Shown here one piece after another: positions 1-12,038 of a stretch of 64,000 bases of DNA. The notes beneath the pieces were generated by a model, which was given only the letters and a program-made list of their open reading frames with translations, ran no database searches and was not told where the DNA came from. Both the position numbers and the translations under genes were made by a program. This DNA is from Silene conica (Eukaryota; Streptophyta; Magnoliopsida; Caryophyllales; Caryophyllaceae). The DNA is taken from assembly GCA_029255685.2 (NCBI GenBank), contig CM055315.2, positions 25,053,501 through 25,117,500 of the forward strand, written 5' to 3'. The stretch's first letter is position 1, and the number at the start of each line of letters is the position of its first letter.

Positions 1-634
1 TCTTTGATGCAGAGTAATATTTCCTGTAGAATGCTAAGGCTAAGGTGTTCCAATCTGTAACTCCCGCAGCAGTGCGGTCAAGGTCTCTGTACCACTCTCT
101 CGCAGAGTCCCTAAGGGAGAAGATAAACATGGTCTGTTTAATCTGGTCCTGCGTCACTCCTTCTGGGGGTGCTATAGAGCATATGTAATCTGTGAAGATT
201 TCAATATGCTTAGCAGCATCCTCATTGGCCGAGCCCCCAAATTGGTTTCTTTCAACCATAGTAATATAGGCAGGCTTGGCCTCGAATGGCTTCCCAGTAC
301 CTGCAGGTAAAGTGAACCCTTTGTATAGGTCCTTTGCCTGAGGCATGGAGTGACTGGCAATAGTAGCTTCTTCTGCCATATTATCTTCTTCTTTAGGAAA
401 AACTGGAAAGTAGGTAAAAGGTGGTGTTTTTGGTGAAAGCGGATTGATGGGTGAATTCGGTTGCGAAGGTGGTGTTTTTGGTGAAGATGGTGGTAACTCG
501 AAAAGGTCTTCTTGAAATAAAGAGGATGGTGACCCTCACTCTTGATTTGCTAGAAGTTGCTTTCTTCTTTCCCTAAGAGTCCTCTCAATTTCGAGATCAA
601 GTGGTAGGAGTTCTCCTTGAACTGACCTGCGCAT
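1..634 (-). pseudogene. Athila/Tat-like Gypsy gag, N-terminal part, one stop codon
   Basis: Gag of a Gypsy retrotransposon reads leftward from an ATG at 634-632 and runs off the window at position 1. The frame is open except for one in-frame TGA at 538-536 (codon 33); the same frame continues to a second ATG at 379-377. After that ATG come a proline-rich stretch and a Retrotrans_gag-like segment with the typical spacing: a hydrophobic helix ending in FIFSLRDSAREWYRDL, then a W..L...F..KYY motif near the window edge. Position just inside a PBS and LTR supports gag. The lineage call rests on PBS type and LTR ends, not on a search. The element lies outside the window for the rest of gag and pol. 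One nonsense change suggests an inactive but fairly young copy. Confidence 0.8.
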
Positions 635-733
635 AAGAGGGAACTACAAGAAAAAGGCGAGAAGGTTTAAGGAACAAAAAGTTCCTTAAACAAAGAGAAA
701 CAAAAACAAAAAACAATAAACACTGGCGTCACC

Positions 734-751
734 TCCCCGGCAACGGCGCCA
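734..751 (-). promoter_or_regulatory. Primer binding site, tRNA-Asp type
   Basis: On the minus strand this reads TGGCGCCGTTGCCGGGGA, complementary to the 3' end of plant tRNA-Asp as used by Athila/Tat Gypsy elements. It lies five bases inside the LTR end at 757 and upstream of gag, so it fixes element orientation and LTR boundary. Confidence 0.85.
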
Positions 752-756
752 AAATT

Positions 757-2320
757 TGATGCCCGTCGTTGAGGGTACCAAAGATAAAATTTATAATTCC
801 TAACTTAAACAATAGATAGTGAAAGTCAGGGTCGAACCACAAAGAGGTGGGGAATGTTTATCGTCTTAATGTTAATGTTTAAAGATAATAAAATTGGGGG
901 TTGATTGTTGATTACTAAGTCTAAGCAAAGATTAAAATAAAACAAGAAATAAAAGATGAGAATAAAATATAATAAAAGGGATGCTAGGATGTTCGGGTAA
1001 TAAATAGCTAAGGTAAAATAAATCCTAAGGTCAACATGTATTGCAGTCGCGTAAGGGGGTGTAACATATCTTTTTAGATCTATGCTACCTAATAGCTCCT
1101 TTCGGCCTATGCTATTAGTTCCTAGGTCTCACAATTATTGGGTGTCAACAATAAGGGTGATTCCTAAATCCCAGGTTACATACCTTTCAGCCTTGAGTAA
1201 CCTATCCGTCTTAAGGTGTAAACCAATGCCCTTCCCGTATCTTTCAATCTTGGGTAGGTCATTACTAACATCCTACAAGTCTCCTTATGGTCTCATTGCA
1301 GGATATTATAATTGACAAGAAAAGACGAAATAAGAAAACATACGCGAGTGGTCGACCGACCGGCTACTCCAGTCGGCCGACCAAGGCCTCGGTCGACCGA
1401 CCGGCTATTCCAGTCGGCCGACCGTGGTCCTGCTACAGGTCGGTTTTTCGGATTTTATTTACCTATGCATATTATCCCCTACATCCTAACATATGAAAAT
1501 TAGCTATTCATGACTGTTAAGACGATTGTAAAATTGGGAATAAACATGGAGAACGTAGTAAATAATCTAAGCATGCAAGATTCAATAAAGCTTGGGATTC
1601 TAACTTAGCAATTGTAATAAAAACAAGGACTATAATAAAAACTAGATTAAAGAATAATTACCACAATTGGAATTAAGGCAGAACTGAATAAACTTTATTG
1701 AATGCTTGAGAATTCTTGAATAATGATAAAAGATGAACTAGATGGTAAAAGATTGAATAAAAGATACTAAGGTATGATAATAGATATCAAGCATACATAT
1801 GAAAAAGCATACCTAACCCTAATCACAAGATTTGTTTATATAGGGTAAAAACTAAGAGTTTCCTTATAAGTCTAATTCTACTTTATTTCCGAAAAAGAAT
1901 CGCATGGGCTTCGTTCTGGTCGGCCGACCCGTTTAGCTGGTCGGTCGACCGCTTCTTGCTGGGCTTCTCTTATTTCCGGCCCTTCTTGAAAATTGGGCTT
2001 TATGAAAATCAGGCCTGGTCGGCCGACCCGTTTAACTGGTCGGTCGACCGCTTCTGTACGGAAATCTTCGGATTTTCTTCTGTTTTGACTCTTGGTACTT
2101 GATTTTGACTCCAGTTGACTTTCCATTTATTCCTTAATTAAGCAAAAGACTTGAGGATACGAATTTGGTGCCAAATCGTCTCTTTTCCGCATAAATCTGC
2201 AAGAGTGCATAAAAATACGAAAGTACACAATTTGTGGGAAATAAAGGCTAAAACATAGTAAATGAGCGACCAAATACGTGTAAAAATAGATGTAAAACAT
2301 CATAAAATAGACACGTATCA
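757..2320 (-). repeat. 5' LTR of the Athila/Tat-like Gypsy element
   Basis: A 1,564-bp LTR. On the minus strand it starts TGATACGTGTC and ends GGGCATCA, with the TGAT...ATCA ends usual for this group. The right side abuts GCTAC (2321-2325). Uninterrupted relatives at 27172 and 54979 read straight through this point, so the LTR landed inside an LTR-B sequence. The other element end is outside the window. The LTR holds four GC-rich palindromic segments (1349-1382, 1391-1424, 1918-1951, 2017-2051) built on GGTCGACCGACC and GGTCGGCCGACC, which stand out from the AT-rich surroundings. No coding sequence is seen; short reading frames across the palindromes are chance. Confidence 0.85.
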
Positions 2321-2949
2321 GCTACTTTAACAAAAATGCCGAGTTACTCATCAAAGTCACCTTAAAAGCAAGTTATGCTCCAAATTCCTCTTTAATCACG
2401 TAGCTATCAACCTCCGGGTCCTCTAATCCCACTCCTACAACAAAAGAAATGAAGATTATGAGCTTAAAACGGAATTTGGCGAAAACAGCGTCTTTTTCAA
2501 GTTTGATAAAAATGAAATTGAAAGAGATAGAAACCTTGCAAATCTCGAGAGGATTCCGAAAATGTAAAGCTTACCTTGATATGAGTTTGGGAAGGGGTCG
2601 AAATGTTGATTTTAAGCTTGAGAAAAATGGAGAACAATGGAGGTTTTTGTTACTGTGAAAGAAATTGTGAAAAAAATGAAGATGTCGATGAATAGGGTTT
2701 ATGTGGGGCTTTATATTGTCCTTTCACTTATTTGAGTCGGGTTTTATTTGATTTGTGAAACGGATTCAAGTCAGAATTATTAGAACGTGCCAAGTGAACG
2801 GCATCTTAAGAATTAAATATTCTTAAGACGGAACTTAATTAACGGAAAACATTAAAATAAATTGACGATTTATTATTAAAATAATATTATTTTCCGAAAA
2901 ATATTTTAAAATCATTAAAATATTATTTACGAAAATACGGGATATTACA
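2321..2949 (-). repeat. LTR-B fragment (locus copy 1)
   Basis: This matches the 5' part (minus strand) of the solo LTR at 24918-27795, namely 27176-27795. It ends in the shared GGGATATTACA terminus, followed by GTGCA. It is cut on the left by the Athila/Tat-like LTR. The remaining roughly 2.2 kb of LTR-B is not next to it in the window. Confidence 0.85.
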
Positions 2950-3350
2950 GTGCAGAAGCGTCTCATCAGCCCATCAAGTTTAGAAATTTTTTGTTGATCG
3001 AGAATGTAATTTATTTGATTTTAATCGTTTTGTGTCCTGTTATATATTCTTGACATATGTTGTAACTACTATGAGACTTTTAATTAATGAAACGATTTTT
3101 TCCCTTCAAGAAAAAGAAGACATCATCACTATTCTGTAATTATTGTATCAAAAATCAAACAATTACCGAATTTAAAAACGGCAAGACGAAAAGAATACGA
3201 GATGATATATTGAACAATCTCGCTGTAGATACCTCATTTCTGCACTCTTCTCCAAACACCCGAAAATAATTGGGCCGCATATTCTATATACGAAGCAATA
3301 TTATGGCATTTCATTAATTTATCGATAACAATTGCTCAAACAGTCAAGTC
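2950..3350. repeat. Family C, copy 1, left part
   Basis: Low-copy AT-rich sequence starting with the GTGCA target-site copy of LTR-B. It also occurs at 27796-27966, 39798-39900 and 55610-56013, and a related piece lies at 24281-24436. No coding potential is evident. It looks like the original host sequence into which LTR-B inserted, later carried along in duplications. Confidence 0.7.
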
Positions 3351-6300
3351 AACTCTATCTTGTCATTTACGTTTTAATATGGCCGTTTTGATAGTAATTA
3401 GAATACATTTGAAGTCCGGGACAAAAACAATCTTTGTTTTGAAAAACTGTTTTTAGTTTAATGTGTCAAATTTGAATCAAGATATTTCTAGAAGTCCTAA
3501 AAAAACATAAGAAGTAATTTTAATCTTAAAATTATCATGTGTTAAGGAAATCGAGCAAGTCCTTCCCAAAGTCGTAAAAACGCATAAAAAGAATCTGGTT
3601 GAGGAGAAACAACTCCAAGAAGAAGCACCTCCAATTACAGTAACACGTGCCCGCATTTTACGTAATATATATTTTTTTAAAATGCATTAAGTTTTATTTT
3701 TAAGATGTTATTATATTTTTGGAATAGAATAAAAAAATGTGAGAACAGAGGAATATTTGTGAATTTCCTTTCATTTAATGACAAAATTTTCAATAGCTTT
3801 TTTATGAAAACAAATTTTGTTGTATGAGAAAAGTAATTTATTTAAAAACAATTTAGAAGATAAAATATATGACAACGAGCTTTAAGTGTAAAGCCCAATA
3901 CAAAACTCAAACATATTATACAACAACCATCTCACGCTTCGCCCCTGGACCTCGACTCGCTGACCGGGCAGCGAGACCCCCGCATAGTCGTTCGTAACGG
4001 CAACTATACCGCGAACTTATAATATAAAAGGCTAGTGTACACTCCGTATAGTACTTCCCGAACTAGCATTATTATTTATAAGTTCGCCCGTCTCTGAACC
4101 AAGCCCAAATTACGAAAAATGAACCGGTAATTACACTTAAATTACCAACAAACTCTATCTTGTCATTTACGTGTTAATATGGCCGTTTTGATAGTAATTA
4201 GAGTACATTTGAAGTCCGGGACAAAAACCATCTTTGTTTTGTAAAACAGTTTTTAGTTTACGAAAAACTGTGTCAAATTTGAATCAAGATATTTCTAGAA
4301 GTCCTAAAAAAACATAAGAAGTAATTTTAATCTTAGAATTATCATGTGTCAAGCTAATCGAGCAATTCCTTCCCAAAGTCGTAAAAACGCATAAAAAGAA
4401 TCTGGTTGAGGAGAAACAAGTCCAAGTAGAAGCACCTCCAATTACAGTAACACGTGCCCGCATTTTACGTAATATATATTTTTTTTAAATGCATTAAGTT
4501 TTATTTTTAAGATGTTATTATATTTTTGGAATAGAATAAAAAATGTGAGAACAGAGGAAATATTTGTGAATTTCCTTTCATTTAATGACAAAATTTTCAA
4601 TAGCTTTTTTATGAAAACAAATTTTGTTGTATGAGAAAAGTAATTTATTTATAAACAATTTAGAAGATAAAATATATGACAACGAGCTTTAAGTGTAAAG
4701 CCCAATACAAAACTCAAACATATTATACAACAACCATCTCACGCTACACCCCTGGACCCCGAGTCGCTGACCGGGCAGGGAGACCCCGCATAGTCGTTCG
4801 TAACGGCAACTATACCGCGAACTTATAATTTAAAAGGCTAGTGTACACTCCGTACTTCCCGAACTAGCATTATTATTTATAAGTTCGCCCGTCTCTGAAC
4901 CAAACCCAAATTACGAAAAATTAGCCGGTAATTACAGTTAGATTACCAACAAACTCTATCTTGTCATTTACGTGTTAATATGGCCGTTTTGATAGTAATT
5001 AGAGTACATTTGAAGTCCGGGACAAAAACCATCTTTGTTTTGTAAAACTGTTTTTAGTTTATGAAAAACTGTGTCAAATTTGAATCAAGATATTTCTAGA
5101 AGTCCTAAAAAAACATAAGAAGTAATTTTAATCTTAGAATTATCATGTGTCAAGGAAATCGAGCAATTCTTTCCCAAAGTCGTAAAAACGCATATAAAGA
5201 ATCTGGTTGAGGAGAAACAACTCCAAGAAGAAGCACCTCCAATTACAGTAACACGTGCCCGCATTTTACGTTATATATATTTTTTTAAAATGCAATAAGT
5301 TTTATTTTTAAGATGTTATTATATTTTTGGAATAGAATAAAAAAATGTGAGAACAGAGGAAATATTTGTGAATTTCCTTTCATTTAATGACAAAATTTTC
5401 AATAGCTTTTTTTATGAAAACAAATTTTGTTGTATGAGAAAAGTAATTTATTTATAAACAATTTAGAAGATAAAATATATGACAACGAGCTTTAAGTGTA
5501 AAGCCCGATACAAAACTCAAACATATTATACAACAACCATCTCACGCTTCGCCCCTGGACCCCGACTCGCTGACCGGGCAGCGAGACCCCCGCATAGTCG
5601 TTCGTAACGGCAATTATATCGCGAACTTATAATATAAAAGGCTAGTGTACACTCCGTACTTCCCGAACTAGCATTATTATTTATAAGTTCGCCCGTCTCT
5701 GAACCAAATCCAAATTACGAAAAATGAACCGGTAATTACACTTAAATTACCAAAAACTCTATCTTGTCATTTACGTGTTCATATGGCCGTTTTGATAGTA
5801 ATTAGAGTACATTTGAAGTCAGGGACAAAAACCATCTTTGTTTTGTAAAACTGTTTTTAGTTTACGAAAAACTGTGTCAAATTTGAATCAAGATATTTCT
5901 AGAAGTCCTAAAAAACATAAGAAGTAATTTTAATCTTAGAATTATCATGTGTCAAGGAAATCGAGCAATTCCTTCCCAAAGTCGTAAAAACGCATAAAAA
6001 GAATCTGGTTGAGGAGAAACAACTCCAAGAAGAAGCACCTCCAATTACAGTAACACGTGCCAGCATTTTACGTAATATATATTTTTTTAAAATGCATTAA
6101 GTTTTATTTTTAAGATGTTATTATATTTTTGGAATAGAATAAAAAATGTGAGAACAGAGGAAATAGTTGTGAATTTCCTTTCATTTAATGACAAAATTTT
6201 CAATAGCTTTTTTTATGAAAACAAATTTTGTTGTATGAGAAAAGTAATTTATTTGTAAAAAATTTAGAAGATAAAATATATGACAACGAGCTTTAAGTGT

Positions 6301-9300
6301 AAAGCCCGATACAAAACTCAAACATATTATACAACAACCATCTCACGCTTCGCCCCTGGACCCCGACTCGCTGACCGGGCAGCGAGACCCCCGCATAGTC
6401 GTTCGTAACGGCAATTATATCGCGAACTTATAATATAATAGGCTAGTGTACACTCCGTACTTCCCAAACTAGCATTATTATTTATAAGTTCGCCCGTCTC
6501 TGAACCAAACCCAAATTACGAAAAATGAACCGGTAATTACACTTAAATTACCAACAAACTCTATCTTGTCATTTACGTGTTAATATGGCCGTTTTGATAG
6601 TAATTAGAGTACATTTGAAGTCCGGGACAAAAACCATCTTTGTTTTGTAAAACTGTTTTTAGTTTACGAAAAACTGTGTCAAATTTGAATCAAGATATTT
6701 CTAGAAGCCCTAAAAAAACATAAGAAGTAATTTTAATCTTAGAATTATCATGTGTCAAGGAAATCGAGCAATTCCTTCCCAAAGTCGTAAAAACGCATAA
6801 AAAGAATCTGGTTGAGGAGAAACAACTCCAAGAAGAAGCACCTCCAATTACAGTAACACGTGCCCGCATTTTACGTTATATATATTTTTTTAAAATGCAA
6901 TAAGTTTTATTTTTAAGATGTTATTATATTTTTGGAATAGAATAAAAAAATGTGAGAACAGAGGAAATATTTGTGAATTTCCTTTCATTTAATGACAAAA
7001 TTTTCAATAGCTTTTTTATGAAAACAAATTTTGTTGTATGAGAAAAGTAATTTATTTATAAACAATTTAGAAGATAAAATATATGACAACGAGCTTTAAG
7101 TGTAAAGCCCAATACAAAACTCAAACATATTATACAACAACCATCTCACGCTACACCCCTGGACCCCGACTCGCTGACCGGGCAGCGAGACCCCGCATAG
7201 TCGTTCGTAACGGCAACTATACCGCGAACTTATAATTTAAAAGGCTAGTGTACACTCGGTACTTCCCGAACTAGCATTATTATTTATAAGTTCGCCCGTC
7301 TCTGAACCAAACCCTAATTACGAAAAATTAGCCGGTAATTACACTTAGATTACCAACAAACTCTATCTTGTCATTTACGTGTTAATATGGCCGTTTTGAT
7401 AGTAATTAGAGTACATTTGAAGTCCGGGACAAAAACCATCTTTATTTTGTAAAACTGTTTTTAGTTTATGAAAAACTGTGTCAAATTTGAATCAAGATAT
7501 TTCTAGTAGTCCTAAAAAAACATAAGAAGTAATTTTAATCTTAGAATTATCATGTGTCAAGGAAATCGAGCAATTCCTTCCCAAAGTCGTAAAAACGCAT
7601 ATAAAGAATCTGGTTGAGGAGAAACAACTCCAAGAAGAAGCACCTCCAATTACAATAACACGTGCCCGCATTTTACGTTATATATATTTTTTAAAAATGC
7701 AATAAGTTTTATTTTTAAGATGTTATTATATTTTTGGAATAGAATAAAAAAATGTGAGAACAGAGGAAATATTTGTGAATTTCCTTTCATTTAATGACAA
7801 AATTTTCAATAGCTTTTTTTATGAAAACAAATTTTGTTGTATGAGAAAAGTAATTTATTTATAAACAATTTAGAAGATAAAATATATGACAACGAGCTTT
7901 AAGTGTAAAGCCCGATACAAAACTCAAACATATTATACAACAACCATCTCACGCTTCGCCCCTGGACCCCGACTCGCTGACCGGGCAGCGAGACCCCCGC
8001 ATAGTCGTTCGTAACGGCAATTATATCGCGAACTTATAATATAAAAGGCTAGTGTACACTCCGTACTTCCCGAACTAGCATTTTTATTTATAAGTTCGCG
8101 CGTCTCTGAACCAAACCCAAATTACGAAAAATGAACCGGTAATTACACTTAAATTACCAACAAACTCTATCTTGTCATTTACGTGTTAATATGGCCGTTT
8201 TGATAGTAATTAGAGTACATTTGAAGTCCGGGACAAAAACCATCTTTGTTTTGTAAAACTGTTTTTAGTTTACGAAAAACTGTGTCAAATTTGAATCAAG
8301 ATATTTCTAGAAGTCCTAAAAAAACATAAGAAGTAATTTTAATCTTAGAATTATCATGTGTCAAGGAAATCGAGCAATTCCTTCCCAAAGTCGTAAAAAC
8401 GCATAAAAAGAATCTGGTTGAGGAGAAACAACTCCAAGAAGAAGCACCTCCAATTACAGTAACACGTGCCAGCATTTTACGTAATATATATTTTTTTAAA
8501 ATGCATTAAGTTTTATTTTTAAGATGTTATTATATTTTTGGAATAGAATAAAAAATGTGAGAACAGAGGAAATAGTTGTGAATTTCCTTTCATTTAATGA
8601 CAAAATTTTCAATAGCTTTTTTCATGAAAACAAATTTTGTTGTATGAGAAAAGTAATTTATTTATAAACAATTTAGAAGATAAAATATATGACAACGAGC
8701 TTTAAGTGTAAAGCCCGATACAAAACTCAAACATATTATACAACAACCATCTCACGCTTTGCCCCTGGACCCCGACTCGCTGACCGGGCAGCGAGACCCC
8801 CGCATAGTCGTTCGTAACGGCAATTATATCGCGAACTTATAATATAAAAGGCTAGTGTACACTCCGTACTTCCCGAACTAGCATTATTATTTATAAGTTC
8901 GCCCGTCTCTTAACCAAACCCAAATTACGAAAAATGAACCGGTAATTACACTTAAATTACCAACAAACTCTATCTTGTCATTTACGTGTTAATATGGCCG
9001 TTTTGATAGTAATTAGAGTACATTTGAAGTCCGGGACAAAAACCATTTTTGTTTTGTAAAACTGTTTTTAGTTTACGAAAAACTGTGTCAAATTTGAATC
9101 AAGATATTTTTAGAAGTCCTAAAAAAACATAAGAAGTAATTTTAATCTTAGAATTATCATGTGTCAAGGAAATCGAGCAATTCCTTCCCAAAGTCGTAAA
9201 AACGCATAAAAAGAATCTGGTTGAGGAGAAACAACTCCAAGAAGAAGCACCTCCAATTACAGTAACACGTGCCCGCATTTTACGTAATATATATTTTTTT

Positions 9301-10326
9301 AAAATGCATTAAATTTTATTTTTAAGATGTTATTATATTTTTGGAATAGAATAAAAAATGTGAGAACAGAGGAAATAGTTGTGAATTTCCTTTCATTTAA
9401 TGACAAAATTTTCAATAGCTTTTTTTATGAAAACAAATTTTGTTGTATGAGAAAAGTAATTTATTTATAAACAATTTAGAAGATAAAATATATGACAACG
9501 AGCTTTAAGTGTAAAGCCCGATACAAAACTCAAACATATTATACAATAACCATCTCACGCTTCGCCCCTGGACCCCGACTCGCTGACCGGGCAGCGAGAC
9601 CCCCGCATAGTCGTTCGTAACGGCAATTATATCGCGAACTTATAATATAAAAGGCTAGTGTACACTCCGTACTTCCCGAACTAGCATTATTATTTATAAG
9701 TTGGCCCGTCTCTGAACCAAACCCAAATTACGAAAAATGAACCGGTAATTACACTTAAATTACCAACAAACTCTATCTTGTCATTTACGTGTTAATATGG
9801 CCGTTTTGATAGTAATTAGAGTACATTTGAAGTCCGGGACAAAAACCATCTTTGTTTTGTAAAACTGTTTTTAGTTTACGAAAAACTGTGTCAAATTTGA
9901 ATCAAGATATTTTTAGAAGTCCTAAAAAAACATAAGAAGTAATTTTAATCTTAGAATTATCATGTGTCAAGGAAATCGAGCAATTCCTTCCCAAAGTCGT
10001 AAAAACGCATAAAAAGAATCTGGTTGAGGAGAAACAACTCCAAGAAGAAGCACCTCCAATTACAGTAACACGTGCCCGCATTTTACGTAATATATATTTT
10101 TTTAAAATGCATTAAGTTTTATTTTTAAGATGTTATTATATTTTTGGAATAGAATAAAAAATGTGAGAACAGAGGAAATAGTTGTGAATTTCCTTTCATT
10201 TAATGACAAAATTCTCAAACATAAATTTATTTATAAACAATCTAGAAGATAAAATATATGACAACGAGCTTTAAGTGTAAAGCCCAATACAAAACTCAAA
10301 CATATTATACAACAACCATCTCACGC
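3351..10326. repeat. Tandem array, about 8.7 units of about 802 bp
   Basis: Units begin at AACTCTATCTTGTCATT: 3351, 4151, 4952, 5755, 6557, 7359, 8163, 8966 and 9769, giving periods of 800 to 804 bp. The last unit is cut at 10326, where sequence passes into GGTCATTACAATG as in the non-repeated relatives (11413, 40225, 62267). Units differ by a few percent, with small indels in A or T runs. Each full unit has about 560 bp of family C plus about 240 bp found only in the array, between CTCACGC and the next unit start. That extra part holds two dyads, in unit 1 at 3956-3975 and 4011-4087. No ORF is conserved. This is a young satellite-like array. Confidence 0.92.
3956..4087. other. Nested inverted repeats in the array-specific segment (unit 1)
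   Basis: A first stem pairs CTCGCTG (3956-3962) with CAGCGAG (3969-3975) around ACCGGG. A second, larger dyad pairs GCGAACTTATAA (4011-4022) with TTATAAGTTCGC (4076-4087) and has an inner pair GCTAG/CTAGC. The large dyad recurs in the later units with few changes. In unit 2 the small stem is altered on both arms. Confidence 0.75.
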
Positions 10327-10527
10327 GGTCATTACAATGATTTGCAAACATAAATTTCACAAGAACTTATGCGCTTCAATTCCTTCATGTATGTAGTGAT
10401 CCTGCATAAAGAACGAGGACAAGTTTAGTTTTGTTTACGAGCATGAATGGGATGGAGGAGCATGAATGGGACGGAGGGACGGAATTAGATGAAAGGAATT
10501 ACATACGTGGAGTAGAAGGAGGAAAAA
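10327..10527. repeat. Family C tail after the array
   Basis: Matches 11413-11577 and 62267-62431 but stops at AGTAGAAGGA, where the duplicated block starting with a CACTA end (10528) is joined. It includes a short local duplication of GAGCATGAATGGGA (10440-10470). Confidence 0.7.
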
Positions 10528-10859
10528 GCACGGTAATCTGATTTAAAAAAAGCAGGAGGAAAAACAGGGATTGCTAGCAAAAAGCGTCAAAATAACTTAC
10601 GACGCAAAAAAGCGTCGCTGGGCTAAACACAAAAGAGTGTAGCAAGTACTGACACAAAAAACCGTCGCTATTGGTGACACAATAAAGCGTCGCTTACTTA
10701 CACAAAAAAGCGTCGAAAATTGCTGACACCCCAAAAGCCGACGCTTTATTAAAGCGTCGAGAATTAATTTACCGACGCTTTTAAGCGTCGAAAACAGGCC
10801 AAAAAAGCGTCGAAAACAGGCCAAAAAAGCGTCGGAAAATGGCGGGATTTGTAGTAGTG
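10528..10859 (+). mobile_element. CACTA transposon right end, truncated (copy of 61404-61713)
   Basis: Ends in TTTGTAGTAGTG, the terminus of the CACTA at 56723-61713, and is followed by CCT and the same Copia integrase scrap. It carries at least ten GCGTCG or CGACGC subterminal motifs in both orientations, typical of CACTA subterminal regions. Compared with 61404-61713 it has one extra 22-bp repeat (CGAAAACAGGCCAAAAAAGC). The left portion of the element is missing and the family C tail is joined directly. Confidence 0.8.
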
Positions 10860-10862
10860 CCT

Positions 10863-10998
10863 AGTAACAATCCGAACTGACCATGGAACTGAGTTTGATA
10901 ACCATGCTTTTATTGAATTCTGTAAAACCAACGGTGTTGGACATAACTTCTCTGCACCTAGAACACCACAACAAAACGGAGTAGTAGAACGTATGAAC
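10863..10998 (+). pseudogene. Copia integrase fragment, core C-terminal part
   Basis: One frame encodes the second half of a Ty1/copia integrase core: a TDHGTEFDNHAF motif (second catalytic Asp), then PRTPQQNGVVERMN with the catalytic Glu. It breaks off after the ERMN motif into family C sequence. The first half is absent here but present at the paralogous locus (56216-56722), so this is a fragment carried within the duplicated block. It cannot be functional. Confidence 0.88.
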
Positions 10999-11610
10999 AT
11001 AAATTTATGTCAGGGAAAACGAGCAATTCCTTCCCAAAGTCGTAAAAACGCGTAAAAAGAATCTGGTTGAGGAGAAACAATTCCAAAAAGAAGCACCTCC
11101 AATTACAATAAACACGTGCCCGCATTTTACGTAATATATATATTTTTTTAAAATGCATTAAGTTTTATTTTTAAGATGTTATTATATTTTTGGAATAGAA
11201 TAAAAAATGTGAGATCAGAGGAAATATTTGTGAATTTCCTTTCATTTAATGACACAATATTCAATAACTTTTTTATGAAAACAAATTTGTTGTATGAGAA
11301 AAGTAATTTATTTATAAATATAAACAATTTAGAAGATAAAATATATAACAACGTGCTTTAAGTGTAAAGCTCAATACAAAACTCAAACATGTTATACAAC
11401 AATCATCTCACGCGGTCATTACAATCATTTGCAAACATAAATTTCACAAGAACTTATTCGCTTCAATTCCTTCATGTATGTAGTGATCCTGCATAAAGAA
11501 CGAGGACAAGTTTAGTTTTGTTTACGAGCATGAATGGGACGGAGGGACGGAATTAGATGAAAGAAATTACATACGTGGAGTAGAAGGGACTTTATTCGGG
11601 ACTCGGCGCC
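10999..11610. repeat. Family C, right part
   Basis: Diverged relative of the 802-bp unit (11010-11412) continuing into the non-array flank, with no tandem copies. Nearly identical to 61853-62464. It ends near GACTTTATTCGGGACTCGG. No gene is seen. Confidence 0.75.
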
Positions 11611-11714
11611 AAAGAATCTTGAAAATTAAATAATTTTTTTAATATTAGTTACATTTTAAAAAATAATAATAATGATTTAAGTAATTTAGAAAGAAAAAAA
11701 AATGAAATGAATAA

Positions 11715-12038
11715 TTACCAGAGTCCAGAGCACACTGAATCAAAAGAACCATTGACACCGCAAACAGAGAAGAAAGCTTCAGCGTCATAGGTGGGATCAT
11801 TAGCCACTGCAGTGGCTAGTTCTTGACATATGCATTTTGTGTCGGTTGTGATTACGGTACTAAATACAGCGCAACATTTTGCAACTCCCTCTGGTGATTG
11901 ATCTCCATTGCAAGCGGCGAGGAGCGTTGAACCCGTCGCGCATTCTTGTGCTAGTGAAGGTGTTATCAGCATGCATATCAACACCGATACCACGAACATC
12001 ATAATCATCATGCTCATTTTGTTGTTAATGCTTCCCAT
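11715..12038 (-). CDS. Secreted 8-cysteine lipid-transfer-like protein (copy 1a)
   Basis: A 107-residue protein. An N-terminal hydrophobic segment (about residues 8-29, ending ITPSLA before QECATG) looks like a secretory signal peptide. The mature part of about 78 residues has eight cysteines spaced C-X9-C-X11-CC-X12-C-X-C-X21-C-X9-C, the order of the plant prolamin/nsLTP superfamily (four disulfides, usually binding lipid or acting in defence or reproduction at the cell surface). The spacing does not fit classical nsLTP1 or nsLTP2, so I do not assign a type or ligand. The reading frame ends at TGGTAATTATTC; GTAATT could be a splice donor, since many nsLTP genes have an intron just before the stop, so the last residues are uncertain. 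An identical protein is encoded at 62569-62892 and a one-residue variant at 53987-54310. Confidence 0.75.
   Translation of the reverse strand: MGSINNKMSMMIMMFVVSVLICMLITPSLAQECATGSTLLAACNGDQSPEGVAKCCAVFSTVITTDTKCICQELATAVANDPTYDAEAFFSVCGVNGSFDSVCSGLW

Noticed and set aside
1287..1503. Overlapping frames rich in RPT and GRP motifs
   Set aside because: Produced by the GGTCGACCGACC palindromes in the Athila/Tat-like LTR.
11148..11361. Overlapping 60-70 codon frames on both strands, repeated at 62002-62215
   Set aside because: AT-rich family C sequence; conservation is explained by the recent duplication, not by coding.
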